From Sphingomonas qomolangmaensis (lineage in GTDB: Bacteria; Pseudomonadota; Alphaproteobacteria; Sphingomonadales; Sphingomonadaceae): a stretch of DNA of 64,000 nucleotides. Shown here piece by piece: positions 17,480 through 25,717 of the stretch. The notes under the pieces were generated by a model that was not told where the DNA came from, did not search any database, and saw nothing but the letters and a program-made list of their open reading frames with translations. The position numbers and the translations under genes were made by a program. The stretch covers positions 372,001-436,000 of the forward strand of contig NZ_CP101740.1 in assembly GCF_024496245.1 (NCBI RefSeq). Direction: 5' to 3'. The first letter of the stretch is position 1; each line of letters opens with the position of its first letter.

Positions 17480-17576
17480 AGGTTGACCCCGACGACCAGC
17501 TTGGGTATGGGCCGCGCTTTCCCGGGCAATGGAGCTTCGTTCCACGCCCATCCCAATTAGCAGGTTCGAGGACGGC

Positions 17577-17840
17577 ATGGCGAATACGCCACAGGCGAAA
17601 AAGCGTATCCGGCGCAACGAGCGTCGCGCAGAAATCAACGGTGCGAGGGTAAGCCGCATCCGCACCTTCGTAAAGAAGGCCGAAGCAGCCCTCGAATCGG
17701 GCGACAAGGTTGCCGCCACCGCAGCGATGGCAGCGATGCAGCCCGAACTGGCGCGCGGTGTCGCCAAGGGCGTCATGCATCGCAACACCGCTTCGCGGAA
17801 ATTCTCGCGCTTGACCAAGCGACTGAGCGCGCTCGCCTAA
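17577..17840 (+). CDS. rpsT: 30S ribosomal protein S20
   Basis: An 87-residue, very basic protein with the S20 pattern [17 protein letters not shown] at the N-terminus and [19 protein letters not shown] at the C-terminus. It binds 16S rRNA in the small subunit. The ATG at 17577 gives the conserved MAN start. It is followed by a strong terminator and then dnaA, the usual alphaproteobacterial rpsT-dnaA arrangement. Confidence 0.97.
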   Translation: MANTPQAKKRIRRNERRAEINGARVSRIRTFVKKAEAALESGDKVAATAAMAAMQPELARGVAKGVMHRNTASRKFSRLTKRLSALA

Positions 17841-17865
17841 ACGCTTTCGCGTTGTCGAATGCTCA

Positions 17866-17895
17866 AACCCTGCCGGTTCGCCGGCGGGGTTTTTT
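17866..17895 (+). terminator. Rho-independent terminator after rpsT
   Basis: An 11-bp stem (AACCCTGCCGG / CCGGCGGGGTT, one T-G wobble) closed by a stable TTCG tetraloop and followed by TTTTTT. It lies 25 bases after the rpsT stop. Confidence 0.92.
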
Positions 17896-18277
17896 GTCGT
17901 GTGCGTGGCGTAGGATGCGGTTTCCCGTTGCGTTTCGAGATGCATCGGCGCGAAACGAGGATAGTCCACGAGTCGGGCGGTGTCGGCTCGCTTAACAACA
18001 CTGAAAAACGCTTGAAAACAGTGGTTTAGGCGATTTCCCAGCATTTCCGCGGGGGTGTCGAGTCAAGCGTTTTATATTTCAATTTCTTGACGTCGCAGGC
18101 TTGCTCGACTCACGATCGAGTTTCTAAACAGACCTCCCGCAGCGACAGGGTTGCACGCGGGGTTCAGCGAATCTTCGCAACCAGACGGAATAGTGTCTTC
18201 CGGCTGAGGGGGTTTTTGACTGTCGATGATGCGTCGCCGGAAGCACGTGCTTCCCGGCACAGGAGGGGTCTGTCCGC
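17896..18277 (+). other. Intergenic region upstream of dnaA
   Basis: About 380 bases without a gene, presumably the dnaA promoter and leader. It is A/T-rich around 17990-18095. A TTGACG at 18087-18092 is a possible -35 but the matching -10 is poor. Three GANTC sites (CcrM methylation targets) occur at 17970, 18060 and 18107. I found no clear DnaA boxes (TTATCCACA-like), so this does not look like oriC. Confidence 0.5.
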
Positions 18278-19657
18278 GTGAACGAGCAAGACGAGGCTGG
18301 CCGATCGGCGACACTGGCAACCGCCTGGGAACAGGTGCGTCGTAACCTGCGCGCCCAATCGGGTGCGAAGGTGTTCGACCAGTGGCTCAAGCCCGCGACG
18401 CTCGCCGACAGCTCGGACCTCGACTGCATCCGTATCGCGCTGCCGTCGCCGTTCATGACCAACTATGTGAAGGGCCATTATGCCGAGCGGCTACTGCTCG
18501 AGTTCCGCACGATGCTACCCGGGGTCCGCGCGGTGTCGGTCGAGACGCTGAGTGCCGCGCCAGCGCCGCGCCGTGTGCTGAGCGAGGCCGCGCCCGTCGC
18601 CGCGGCGGTCGCGCAGGCGGTGCCCGTCACCGAGCGATTCGCCTTTGATCCGCGCTTCACCTTCGATCGCTTCGTCGCCGATACCTCGAACCGGGTGGCG
18701 CTCAACGCAGCCAAGGCGCTCGCCGACCGCAACCCGCCGCAGTTCAGCCCGCTCTACATCCACAGCGCGACGGGGCAGGGCAAGACGCATCTGTGCCACG
18801 CGATCGGTCACGCCTTCCAGGAGGCCAATCCCGGTGCGACAGCGATCTACATGCCGGCCGAGCGGTTCATGTTCGAATTCGTCAAGGCGGTGCGCGCGCG
18901 CGACACCTTCAGCTTCAAGGAGCGGCTGCGCGGCGTCGACCTGCTGATGATCGACGACTTGCAGTTCATCGCGGGCAAGGATTCGACGCAGGAGGAATGC
19001 TTCCACACCGTCAACGAATTCATGACGATGGGCAAGAGGCTGGTGATCGCCGCCGATCGCTCGCCCCAGCATCTCGACGGGGTCGAGCCGCGGCTGGTCA
19101 GCCGATTGGGCGCCGGCCTGGTCACCGACATCAAGCCGCCCGAGTTCGGGCTGCGCCGCGCGATCCTCGACGCCAAGCTGCGCGAGATGCCGCAGGTTGC
19201 GGTGCCCGACGAGGTGCTCGAACTGCTGGCGATGCGGATCAACACCAACATCCGCGAGCTCGAAGGCGCGCTCAACCGGCTGGTCGCCTATGCCCAGCTG
19301 ATCGGCGAGACGGTGACGATGGACTTCGCGCTCCAGACCTTGGGCGAAGTGCTGCGCGGGGCACAGCGCCGCGTGACGATCGACGACATCCAGAAGGCGG
19401 TGTCGGCGCATTTCGAGATGAAGCAGCTCGACCTGATTTCCGATCGTCGCGCAGTGGCGGTGGCGCGCCCACGCCAGATCGCGATGTACCTCGCCAAGCG
19501 GCTGACGACGCGCAGCCTGCCCGAGATCGGCCGTAAATTCGGCAACCGCGACCATTCGACGGTGATCCACGCGGTGAAGCGGATCGAAGACCTCCGCGGC
19601 AAGGATCGGGAGATCGACGGTGCGGTACGCAGCTTGATGCGGCAACTGGAAGGCTGA
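18278..19657 (+). CDS. dnaA: Chromosomal replication initiator protein DnaA
   Basis: A 459-residue initiator of chromosome replication. Domain I is at the N-terminus (WEQVRRNLRAQSGAKVFDQW). The AAA+ domain has Walker A in SATGQGKTHLCHAIG and Walker B in LLMIDDLQFIAG. Domain IV ends with the DNA-binding signature GRKFGNRDHSTVIHAVKRIE. The start is a GTG at 18278, preceded at 9 bases by AGGAGGGG (18261-18268); no better ATG exists. It is transcribed alone behind the rpsT terminator. Confidence 0.97.
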   Translation: MNEQDEAGRSATLATAWEQVRRNLRAQSGAKVFDQWLKPATLADSSDLDCIRIALPSPFMTNYVKGHYAERLLLEFRTMLPGVRAVSVETLSAAPAPRRVLSEAAPVAAAVAQAVPVTERFAFDPRFTFDRFVADTSNRVALNAAKALADRNPPQFSPLYIHSATGQGKTHLCHAIGHAFQEANPGATAIYMPAERFMFEFVKAVRARDTFSFKERLRGVDLLMIDDLQFIAGKDSTQEECFHTVNEFMTMGKRLVIAADRSPQHLDGVEPRLVSRLGAGLVTDIKPPEFGLRRAILDAKLREMPQVAVPDEVLELLAMRINTNIRELEGALNRLVAYAQLIGETVTMDFALQTLGEVLRGAQRRVTIDDIQKAVSAHFEMKQLDLISDRRAVAVARPRQIAMYLAKRLTTRSLPEIGRKFGNRDHSTVIHAVKRIEDLRGKDREIDGAVRSLMRQLEG

Positions 19658-19692
19658 GCGCTGAGCGCCCCTCGCTGAAAGGGAGGAGAGCG

Positions 19693-20700
19693 TTAGCTGA
19701 CCTGAAGCCCCAGCGCTTCCTGCGCCGCGCGCAGCGTCGGAGCCGCCAGCGTCCGCGCCTTCTCAGCACCCTTGCGTAGTTCGGCAGCTACTTCGTCGCG
19801 GTTCGCCAGCAACTGGGTCAGTCGATCGCGGATCGGACCCAGCGTTGCTACCGTCAGGTCGGCCAGCGCCGGCTTGAACGCACCGAAGCCCTGGCCTGCG
19901 AACTCGGCGACGACGTCGTCGGTCCCGCGCCCGGCCAGCGCGGCGTAGATCGTCACCAGATTGCGTGCCTCGGGACGCTCGGCGAGTCCCGCCATCGTCT
20001 CGGGCAGCACATCGGCGTCGCTCTTGGCCTTGCGTAGCTTGGCGACGATGGTGTCGTCGTCGTCGATCAGGTTGATCCGGCTCATGTCCGACGGGTCGGA
20101 CTTCGACATCTTGGCGCTGCCGTCGCGCAGCGACATGATGCGCGGGGCGGCGGCCGAAATCAGCGGCTCGGGCAGCGGGAACAGCTCGACGGCGAAATCG
20201 GTGTTGAACTTGGTCGCGACGTCGCGTGCGAGCTCGAGATGCTGCTTCTGGTCCTCGCCCACCGGTACGTGCGTGGCGCGGTACAGCAATACGTCGGCGG
20301 CTTGCAGCACCGGATAGGTGAACAGGCCGACGCTGGCACCTTCGCGGTTCTTGCCCGCCTTGTCCTTCCACTGCGTCATGCGGTTGAGCCAGCCCATCCG
20401 CGCGGTGCCGCCCAGCAGCCACGCGAGCTCGCTATGTTCGGGCACGCGCGCCTGGTTGAACAGAATCGCGCGGTCGGTGTCGATGCCTGCGGCGATCAGC
20501 GTGGCGGCCATCTCTACAGTCGTGCGCGCGAGCTCCTTGGGGTCCTGCGTCACCGTCAGCGCGTGGAGGTCGGCGAGAAAGAACAGGCAGTCGTCGCCGG
20601 GCTGCAGCGTGTCCTGCATCGCCACCCATTGGCGGATCGCGCCCAGATAATTGCCGAGGTGGAGGTTGCCGGTGGTCTGGATTCCCGAGACGATTCGCAT
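19693..20700 (-). CDS. trpS: Tryptophan-tRNA ligase
   Basis: A 335-residue class I aminoacyl-tRNA synthetase. The HIGH-type motif is in TTGNLHLGNYLGA (about residues 9-21) and the KMSKS loop is AKMSKSDPSD. LFFLADLHALTV and TYPVLQAADVLLY are typical of bacterial TrpS. The ATG at 20700 is preceded by AGAAGAA. It lies 16 bases downstream of murJ, so the two are likely co-transcribed. Its tail faces the end of dnaA. Confidence 0.96.
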   Translation of the reverse strand: MRIVSGIQTTGNLHLGNYLGAIRQWVAMQDTLQPGDDCLFFLADLHALTVTQDPKELARTTVEMAATLIAAGIDTDRAILFNQARVPEHSELAWLLGGTARMGWLNRMTQWKDKAGKNREGASVGLFTYPVLQAADVLLYRATHVPVGEDQKQHLELARDVATKFNTDFAVELFPLPEPLISAAAPRIMSLRDGSAKMSKSDPSDMSRINLIDDDDTIVAKLRKAKSDADVLPETMAGLAERPEARNLVTIYAALAGRGTDDVVAEFAGQGFGAFKPALADLTVATLGPIRDRLTQLLANRDEVAAELRKGAEKARTLAAPTLRAAQEALGLQVS

Positions 20701-20716
20701 GGATTCTTCTTCTGGT

Positions 20717-22276
20717 TCAAGCGGGGCGGCGGCGGAGCGCCTTGAGGTCCGACGGGCGATAGGCACCCGTCGCGAAACAGGCGGCGACATAGACCAGCCC
20801 GCCGCCCGCCACCAGCGCGCCGAGCCCGGCGATGCGGATCAGCAGGCTACCGGTGGTGTAGGGGTCGATCAGCCCGTCGAGCATGTAGAGCACGCCGCCC
20901 ATCATAAGCGCAGCGACCGCGAGCCGGGGCAGGCGGCGCTTGAGCTGCGAATCGGCGACGAAATGGCCGCGCCGGCGCAGCATCCAGTAGAGTAGCGCCA
21001 TGTTGACCAGCGCCGACACTGCGGTCGCGAGCGGCGGCCCCATGAAGCCTATGGTCGGGATCAGGACTAGGTTGCCGACGAGATTCACCGCTACCGCGAT
21101 CATCGCGAAGCGCACCGGCGTCCTGGTGTCGCCGCGGGCGTAGAAGCCCGGGGTCAGCACCTTGATCATCACATAGGCGGGCAGACCGATCGAGAACGCC
21201 GACAGCGCCAGGGCGGCCGCGCGGGTGTCCTCGGCGGTGAAGGCGCCGTGCTGGAAGATGCCGCGGACGATGGGCTCGGCAGCGACCAGGAAGGCGACGG
21301 TGGCGGGGAGGGTGAGGAACAATGCGAGTTCAATCCCGCGATTCTGCGTTTCCATCGCCGCCTTGTCGTCACCCGACGCCAGCATCCGCGACAGCGTCGG
21401 CAGCAGGATGGTGCCAAGGCCGATGCCGATCATCCCCAGCGGCAACTGGTTCAGCCTGTCTGCATAATAAAGATAGGAGATCGACCCCGCCTCGAGCAGC
21501 CCGCCCGCCAGCGCGGTCGAAACCGCCAGGTTGATCTGCATCGCGCCGGCGCCGATCGCGGCGGGCAGGATCAGCCGCAGCAGTTCGCGCACGTCGTTGT
21601 CGATCCGCGGTAGCCGCAAACGAAGGCTGACGCCCGCGCGGCGGCAGGCGAGGATCAGCCATAGCAATTGCAGCGCGCCGCCGACGGTGACCGAGATCGC
21701 CTGCGCGCGCGCGGTTTCATAGGCGTTGTCGCCGTGGAAGAACCACAGCGCGGCGATCATCGCGATGTTGAGCAGGATCGGCGCGGCGGCGTTGGCCGCG
21801 AACTTACCGAGCGAGGTGAGGACGCCGCCGAGCAACGAGACGATGGAGATCAGTGCGAGATAGGGGATGGTGATCCGCGACAGTGTGACCGCGAAGGCGA
21901 ATTCATCGGGGGTCGGGTTGTCGAAGCCGCCCGACAGCGCGAGCGTCAGCGGATCGGCGGCGATCATCAGCAGCGCGGTGAAGCCGATCAGGATCGGCAG
22001 CAGCAGCGCCAGCGCGCGCCCGGCGAAATCATACGCTGCGGCATAATCGCGCTCGGCGCCGACCTTGCGGTTGAACAGCGGGATGAACGCCGCGTTGAAC
22101 GCACCCTCCGCAAACAGCGCGCGGAACATATTCGGCAACTTGAACGCGACCAGGAAGGCGTCGGACGCGAAGCTCGCGCCGACAAAGGTCGCCTGCAGCG
22201 AATCGCGCACCAGCGCGAGGACCCGGCTGACGAGCGTCAGGCCGCCAACCGATCCGAGCGCGCGGGTGAGGTTCAT
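20717..22276 (-). CDS. murJ: Lipid II flippase MurJ
   Basis: A 519-residue polytopic membrane protein of the MVF/MurJ family, which translocates the peptidoglycan precursor lipid II to the outer leaflet. Family strings are LTLVSRVLALVRDSLQATF and KLPNMFRALFAEGAFNAAFIP near the N-terminus, and VLTPGFYARGDTRTPVRFA later on. About 14 hydrophobic helices can be counted. It is followed by trpS with a short gap and preceded by a palindromic repeat pair and secB. Confidence 0.95.
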   Translation of the reverse strand: MNLTRALGSVGGLTLVSRVLALVRDSLQATFVGASFASDAFLVAFKLPNMFRALFAEGAFNAAFIPLFNRKVGAERDYAAAYDFAGRALALLLPILIGFTALLMIAADPLTLALSGGFDNPTPDEFAFAVTLSRITIPYLALISIVSLLGGVLTSLGKFAANAAAPILLNIAMIAALWFFHGDNAYETARAQAISVTVGGALQLLWLILACRRAGVSLRLRLPRIDNDVRELLRLILPAAIGAGAMQINLAVSTALAGGLLEAGSISYLYYADRLNQLPLGMIGIGLGTILLPTLSRMLASGDDKAAMETQNRGIELALFLTLPATVAFLVAAEPIVRGIFQHGAFTAEDTRAAALALSAFSIGLPAYVMIKVLTPGFYARGDTRTPVRFAMIAVAVNLVGNLVLIPTIGFMGPPLATAVSALVNMALLYWMLRRRGHFVADSQLKRRLPRLAVAALMMGGVLYMLDGLIDPYTTGSLLIRIAGLGALVAGGGLVYVAACFATGAYRPSDLKALRRRPA

Positions 22277-22294
22277 GGGGGCCTTCGAACTAAG

Positions 22295-22413
22295 CCCCTC
22301 CCTTCAAGGGAGGGGTTGGGATGGGTGGCGTGCTCGCGATACTGCGCCCTAAGCGCTGACGGATCGGTGCCTCCCGGACCCGACCCACCCCAATCCCTCC
22401 CTGAAAGGGAGGG
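22295..22413. repeat. Palindromic repeat pair between secB and murJ
   Basis: Two inverted repeats, CCCCTCCCTT-c-AAGGGAGGGG at 22295-22315 and CCCTCCCT-gaa-AGGGAGGG at 22395-22413. They are flanked by ggttgggatgggt and ccaccccaat, so they face each other like the ubiE-ubiB pair. The stem is a variant of the CCCCTCCCGC family. Confidence 0.75.
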
Positions 22414-22424
22414 GCTTCTAGCGC

Positions 22425-22946
22425 TCAAGCGTGGCCGATGCCTTCGCCTGCGATCTCGCCGGTTTCGGCGGCGGCGGCCTGCGCCTGCTGCTGGAAATAC
22501 AGCGCACCGAAGTCGATCGGCTCGAGCAGCAGCGGCGGGAACCCGCCGTCGCGCACGGCGTCGGCGAGCACGCGGCGCGCGAAGGGGAACAGGATGCGCG
22601 GCGCTTCACCGAGCAGAAAGGGCTGGAGATGCTCGTTCGGGATGTTGCGCAGCCCGAACAACCCGGCGAACGACAGTTCGCACAGATACATCACCTGGCC
22701 CTCGATCTCGCCGCGCGCTTCGATCTTCAGCACGACCTCATGGACGTCCTCGCCCACCTGCGCCGCGCCGATGTTGAACTGCACGTCGAGCTTGGGCGCG
22801 CCCTGCACCTGGTAGATCGCGGGCGCATTGGGGTTTTCGAACGACAGGTCCTTCACATATTGCGACAGGACATTGGCCATCGGCGCCGAATCTTCGCCAT
22901 TGGCGGCTGGCTGCCCGAAGCCCTCGATGTTCCCCTGCTCGTCCAT
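22425..22946 (-). CDS. secB: Protein-export chaperone SecB
   Basis: A 173-residue cytosolic tetrameric chaperone that keeps preproteins unfolded and hands them to SecA. Family strings are QYVKDLSFENPNAP, KIEARGEIEGQVMYLCEL, QPFLLGEAPRILFPFARRVL and GGFPPLLLEPIDFGALY. The C-terminus is Ala/Gln-rich. It is divergent from the Tim44-like gene, an arrangement typical of alphaproteobacteria. Confidence 0.96.
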   Translation of the reverse strand: MDEQGNIEGFGQPAANGEDSAPMANVLSQYVKDLSFENPNAPAIYQVQGAPKLDVQFNIGAAQVGEDVHEVVLKIEARGEIEGQVMYLCELSFAGLFGLRNIPNEHLQPFLLGEAPRILFPFARRVLADAVRDGGFPPLLLEPIDFGALYFQQQAQAAAAETGEIAGEGIGHA

Positions 22947-23127
22947 CGGATAGGCCTTTCATGTGGTGGCGGGCACGCCCGGCGCACCGAATATTGGAAA
23001 GCGCGCCGACTAGCAGGGAGGCCGCGCCAGTTCAACGGCCCGGCCCTCGCCAAAATGACATCGGCGGCGCTATTTGAATCCCGTCGCCCTTGCGCCTATG
23101 TTGGGGATCGAACTCGTCGGAGGCACG

Positions 23128-23772
23128 GTGCTCTACGTTATTCTTCTTGCAATGGTTGCGGGCTTTCTGGCGCTGCGGCTCTATTCGGTCCTCGGCAAGC
23201 GCACGGGGCATGAACAGCCCTTGCCCAAGCCGGCGGAGGATCGCGTCGCCACGCTGCCGATGCCGCGCTCGATCGACCTGCCCGCCGAAACGCGCGACAC
23301 CGTCAACCGGTTGATCGAGCCCAAGGCCGAAAGCGGGATCCGCGCGCTGGTCGCCGCCGATCCGTCGTTCGACCTGACGCAGTTCGTCGAGGGCGCGAAA
23401 TCGGCGTATCGGATGATCCTCGAGGCCTATTGGAAGGGCGATCGCGAGACGCTCGAGTGGCTGGTGGAGCCCGACGTGAAGGCGGCGTTCGAAAGCGCGA
23501 TCGACGCGCGTGCCGCCGCGGGCGAAACACTCGAGAACCGTCTGGTATCGATCGAGCGTGCGGTCGTGTCCGATGCCGCGGTCGATGGCTCGCTCGCGCG
23601 CGTCACGGTGCGGTTCGACGCCGATATCGCGGCGATCACGCGCGGTGCGGAGGGCAATGTCGTTGCGGGTTCGCTCAGCGACGCGGTCGAGACGCACGAT
23701 GCGTGGACCTTCACCCGGCGGCTGCGCAGCGACGATCCCAATTGGAAGCTCGCCGAGACCGACGAAGTCTGA
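23128..23772 (+). CDS. Tim44/TimA-like domain protein
   Basis: A protein of 214 residues from this start, with an N-terminal membrane anchor (LYVILLAMVAGFLALRLYSVLG). A Tim44-like domain fills the C-terminal half (FVEGAKSAYRMILEAYWKGDRETLEWLVEPDV and the following alpha/beta region). Relatives are inner-membrane proteins (TimA) related to the mitochondrial import subunit Tim44. The GTG at 23128 is preferred because GGAGG lies 5 bases upstream; ATG at 23098 is the alternative. It is 25 bases upstream of mltA and divergent from secB. Confidence 0.85.
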   Translation: MLYVILLAMVAGFLALRLYSVLGKRTGHEQPLPKPAEDRVATLPMPRSIDLPAETRDTVNRLIEPKAESGIRALVAADPSFDLTQFVEGAKSAYRMILEAYWKGDRETLEWLVEPDVKAAFESAIDARAAAGETLENRLVSIERAVVSDAAVDGSLARVTVRFDADIAAITRGAEGNVVAGSLSDAVETHDAWTFTRRLRSDDPNWKLAETDEV

Positions 23773-23797
23773 GCGCGATGGCGGGGGTTTGAGGAAC

Positions 23798-25042
23798 ATG
23801 CGGACCCGGGGGGGAGTCGCGCTGGCGTTGCTGCTGGCTTCGTGCAGCAACGCGATCGTTCCCGGGGGGATCGAGCCCGGGGCACCTGCTGTCGTCGAGC
23901 TTGCGGACGCGGCGCGCCGGCCGACCGCTGCCAAACCGCTCGATACGGTTCCCGCACCTGCCGCGCCCGCTACCGCGGTCAGCGCCGCGACGGCGGGAGT
24001 CGTCGCCGGCCCGGCGATCGCCTCGCTACCCGTCGACAGCGCAGCGGCCGCGCGCGCGCTCGCTGCTTTCCGCACGAGCTGCCCGTCGCTCCAGAAGCGC
24101 AATGACGTCACCGGGCTGACGCGCGGCAGCGACTGGGCCAGGCCCTGCGCCGATGCGCAGCGCGCTAGCGACGCGCGGACCTTCTTCTCGACTAGCTTCG
24201 AAGCGGTCCAGATCGCCGACGGGCGCGCCTTCGCGACCGGCTATTACGAGCCCGAGATCCGCGGCGCGCGCACCCGCCAGCGCGGCTATGAAACCCCGGT
24301 CTATGCCAAGCCCGCTGATCTGATCGACATCGATATGGGGCTGTTCGCGTCGGACCTTGCCGGACGCAAGTTCCGCGGGCGGGTGGAGGACGGCGCGTTC
24401 GTGCCCTATCACGACCGTACTCGAATCGAGGAAGGCGTGCTTGCGGGCAAGGGGCTCGAACTCGCCTGGGCCGCCGATCCGATCGAATTGTTCTTCCTGC
24501 AGGTGCAAGGATCGGGGCGGCTGCGGCTACCCGACGGATCGGTGATGCGGATCGGCTACGCCAGCCAGAACGGCCAACCCTATACCGGCATCGGCAAGCT
24601 GATGCGCGATCGCGGGCTGCTCCAGCCGGGACAGGCATCGATGCAGGGGATCATGGCGTATTTGCGCGCCAACTCCGCCGAGGGCCAGGCGATCATGCGC
24701 GAGAACAAGAGCTATGTGTTCTTCCGCGAACTGACCGGGCCAGGGCCGCTGGGGGCGATGGGGCTGCCGGTGACCCCGCGCGCGACCGTTGCCGCCGATC
24801 CGCGCTTCGTACCGCTAGGCGCACCGGTGTTCCTGTCGATGGATCGTCCCGACGCCAACGGAATCTGGGTAGCGCAGGATACCGGCGGCGCGATCAAGGG
24901 CGCCAACCGCTTCGATACCTTCTGGGGCGCGGGCGACGAGGCTCGTTCGACCGCGGGCGGCATGTCGGCGCGCGGCACCGCCTTCCTTTTGGTGCCGCGC
25001 GGCACCCTTGCACGGTTGCGCGGTGGTCAGCCGACGCCTTAG
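23798..25042 (+). CDS. mltA: Membrane-bound lytic murein transglycosylase A
   Basis: A 414-residue peptidoglycan-cleaving lipoprotein. The signal ends with LLLASC, giving the lipidated Cys. An Ala/Pro/Val-rich low-complexity stretch (about residues 25-75) precedes the MltA domain. The domain shows ATGYYEPEIRGAR, FFLQVQGSGRLRLPDG and NGQPYTGIGKLM, and the 3D domain has the catalytic Asp in IWVAQDTGGAIKGANRFD. The ATG at 23798 opens the lipoprotein signal. The next gene (Smr) overlaps its 3' end. Confidence 0.93.
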   Translation: MRTRGGVALALLLASCSNAIVPGGIEPGAPAVVELADAARRPTAAKPLDTVPAPAAPATAVSAATAGVVAGPAIASLPVDSAAAARALAAFRTSCPSLQKRNDVTGLTRGSDWARPCADAQRASDARTFFSTSFEAVQIADGRAFATGYYEPEIRGARTRQRGYETPVYAKPADLIDIDMGLFASDLAGRKFRGRVEDGAFVPYHDRTRIEEGVLAGKGLELAWAADPIELFFLQVQGSGRLRLPDGSVMRIGYASQNGQPYTGIGKLMRDRGLLQPGQASMQGIMAYLRANSAEGQAIMRENKSYVFFRELTGPGPLGAMGLPVTPRATVAADPRFVPLGAPVFLSMDRPDANGIWVAQDTGGAIKGANRFDTFWGAGDEARSTAGGMSARGTAFLLVPRGTLARLRGGQPTP

Positions 25043-25610
25043 CCCCGAGGAAACCGCGCTATGGGCGCGGGTGATGGCATCGGTGCGTCCGATCGAGGGA
25101 AGGGCGAAGCCTGCCGCGCCGATCGCGGTACCGGTGGCAGCGCCGCCCCGGACCGCGCCGGTCAAATCGCCCCCGCCGAAATTCGTGAAGATCCGACCCG
25201 CGCCGGTTCCGGCTGCATTGGTCGCTGCGCGACCGCCGGCCCCGCCCAAGCCCGCGGCCAAGGCGACGCTCGACGGCGGCTGGGATAAGCGACTGGCGCG
25301 CGGCCTTGTCTCACCCGAAAGCTCGATCGACCTGCACGGCCACACGCTATCGACCGCGCATCGCGTGCTCGATGCCGGACTGGCCGATGCGATCACGCGT
25401 GGCGATCGGGTGCTGCTGCTTGTTACCGGCAAGCCACCGCGCGCCGATGCCGAGCGTCCTTATGGCCGGGGGGCGATTCGCGCGGCGATCGGCGACTGGC
25501 TCGCAGGCTCGCGCCATGCCGACCGGATCGCGGCGGTACGCGGCGCGCATCCGCGGCATGGTGGGGCGGGGGCGCTGTACATCGTCCTGCGCCGCGCGCG
25601 GACGGGCTAA
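25023..25610 (+). CDS. Smr-domain protein
   Basis: A 195-residue protein. The first half is Pro/Ala/Lys-rich and probably disordered. The second half is a small MutS-related (Smr) domain with SIDLHGHTLSTAHRVLD, LLLVTGKPPR and GRGAIRAAIGDWL, a fold linked to nuclease activity on nucleic acids or stalled ribosomes. The start used is a GTG at 25023, 20 bases inside the end of mltA; no ATG fits. It is the last gene of the Tim44-mltA-smr unit. Confidence 0.85.
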   Translation: MVSRRLSPEETALWARVMASVRPIEGRAKPAAPIAVPVAAPPRTAPVKSPPPKFVKIRPAPVPAALVAARPPAPPKPAAKATLDGGWDKRLARGLVSPESSIDLHGHTLSTAHRVLDAGLADAITRGDRVLLLVTGKPPRADAERPYGRGAIRAAIGDWLAGSRHADRIAAVRGAHPRHGGAGALYIVLRRARTG

Positions 25611-25717
25611 CGCCACTTCGGTGCTAACACGTCTGTTTTGTTAATCTATTTGCGCGATGTTTCGAGTCGCAGGAAGCCGTTTGTAACAGCGGCGGGCCAG
25701 GGGACTCACCGCCGACG

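Noticed and set aside
17896..18277. Chromosome origin (oriC) upstream of dnaA
   Set aside because: No recognisable DnaA boxes or AT-rich 13-mers; rpsT-dnaA in alphaproteobacteria is usually away from oriC.
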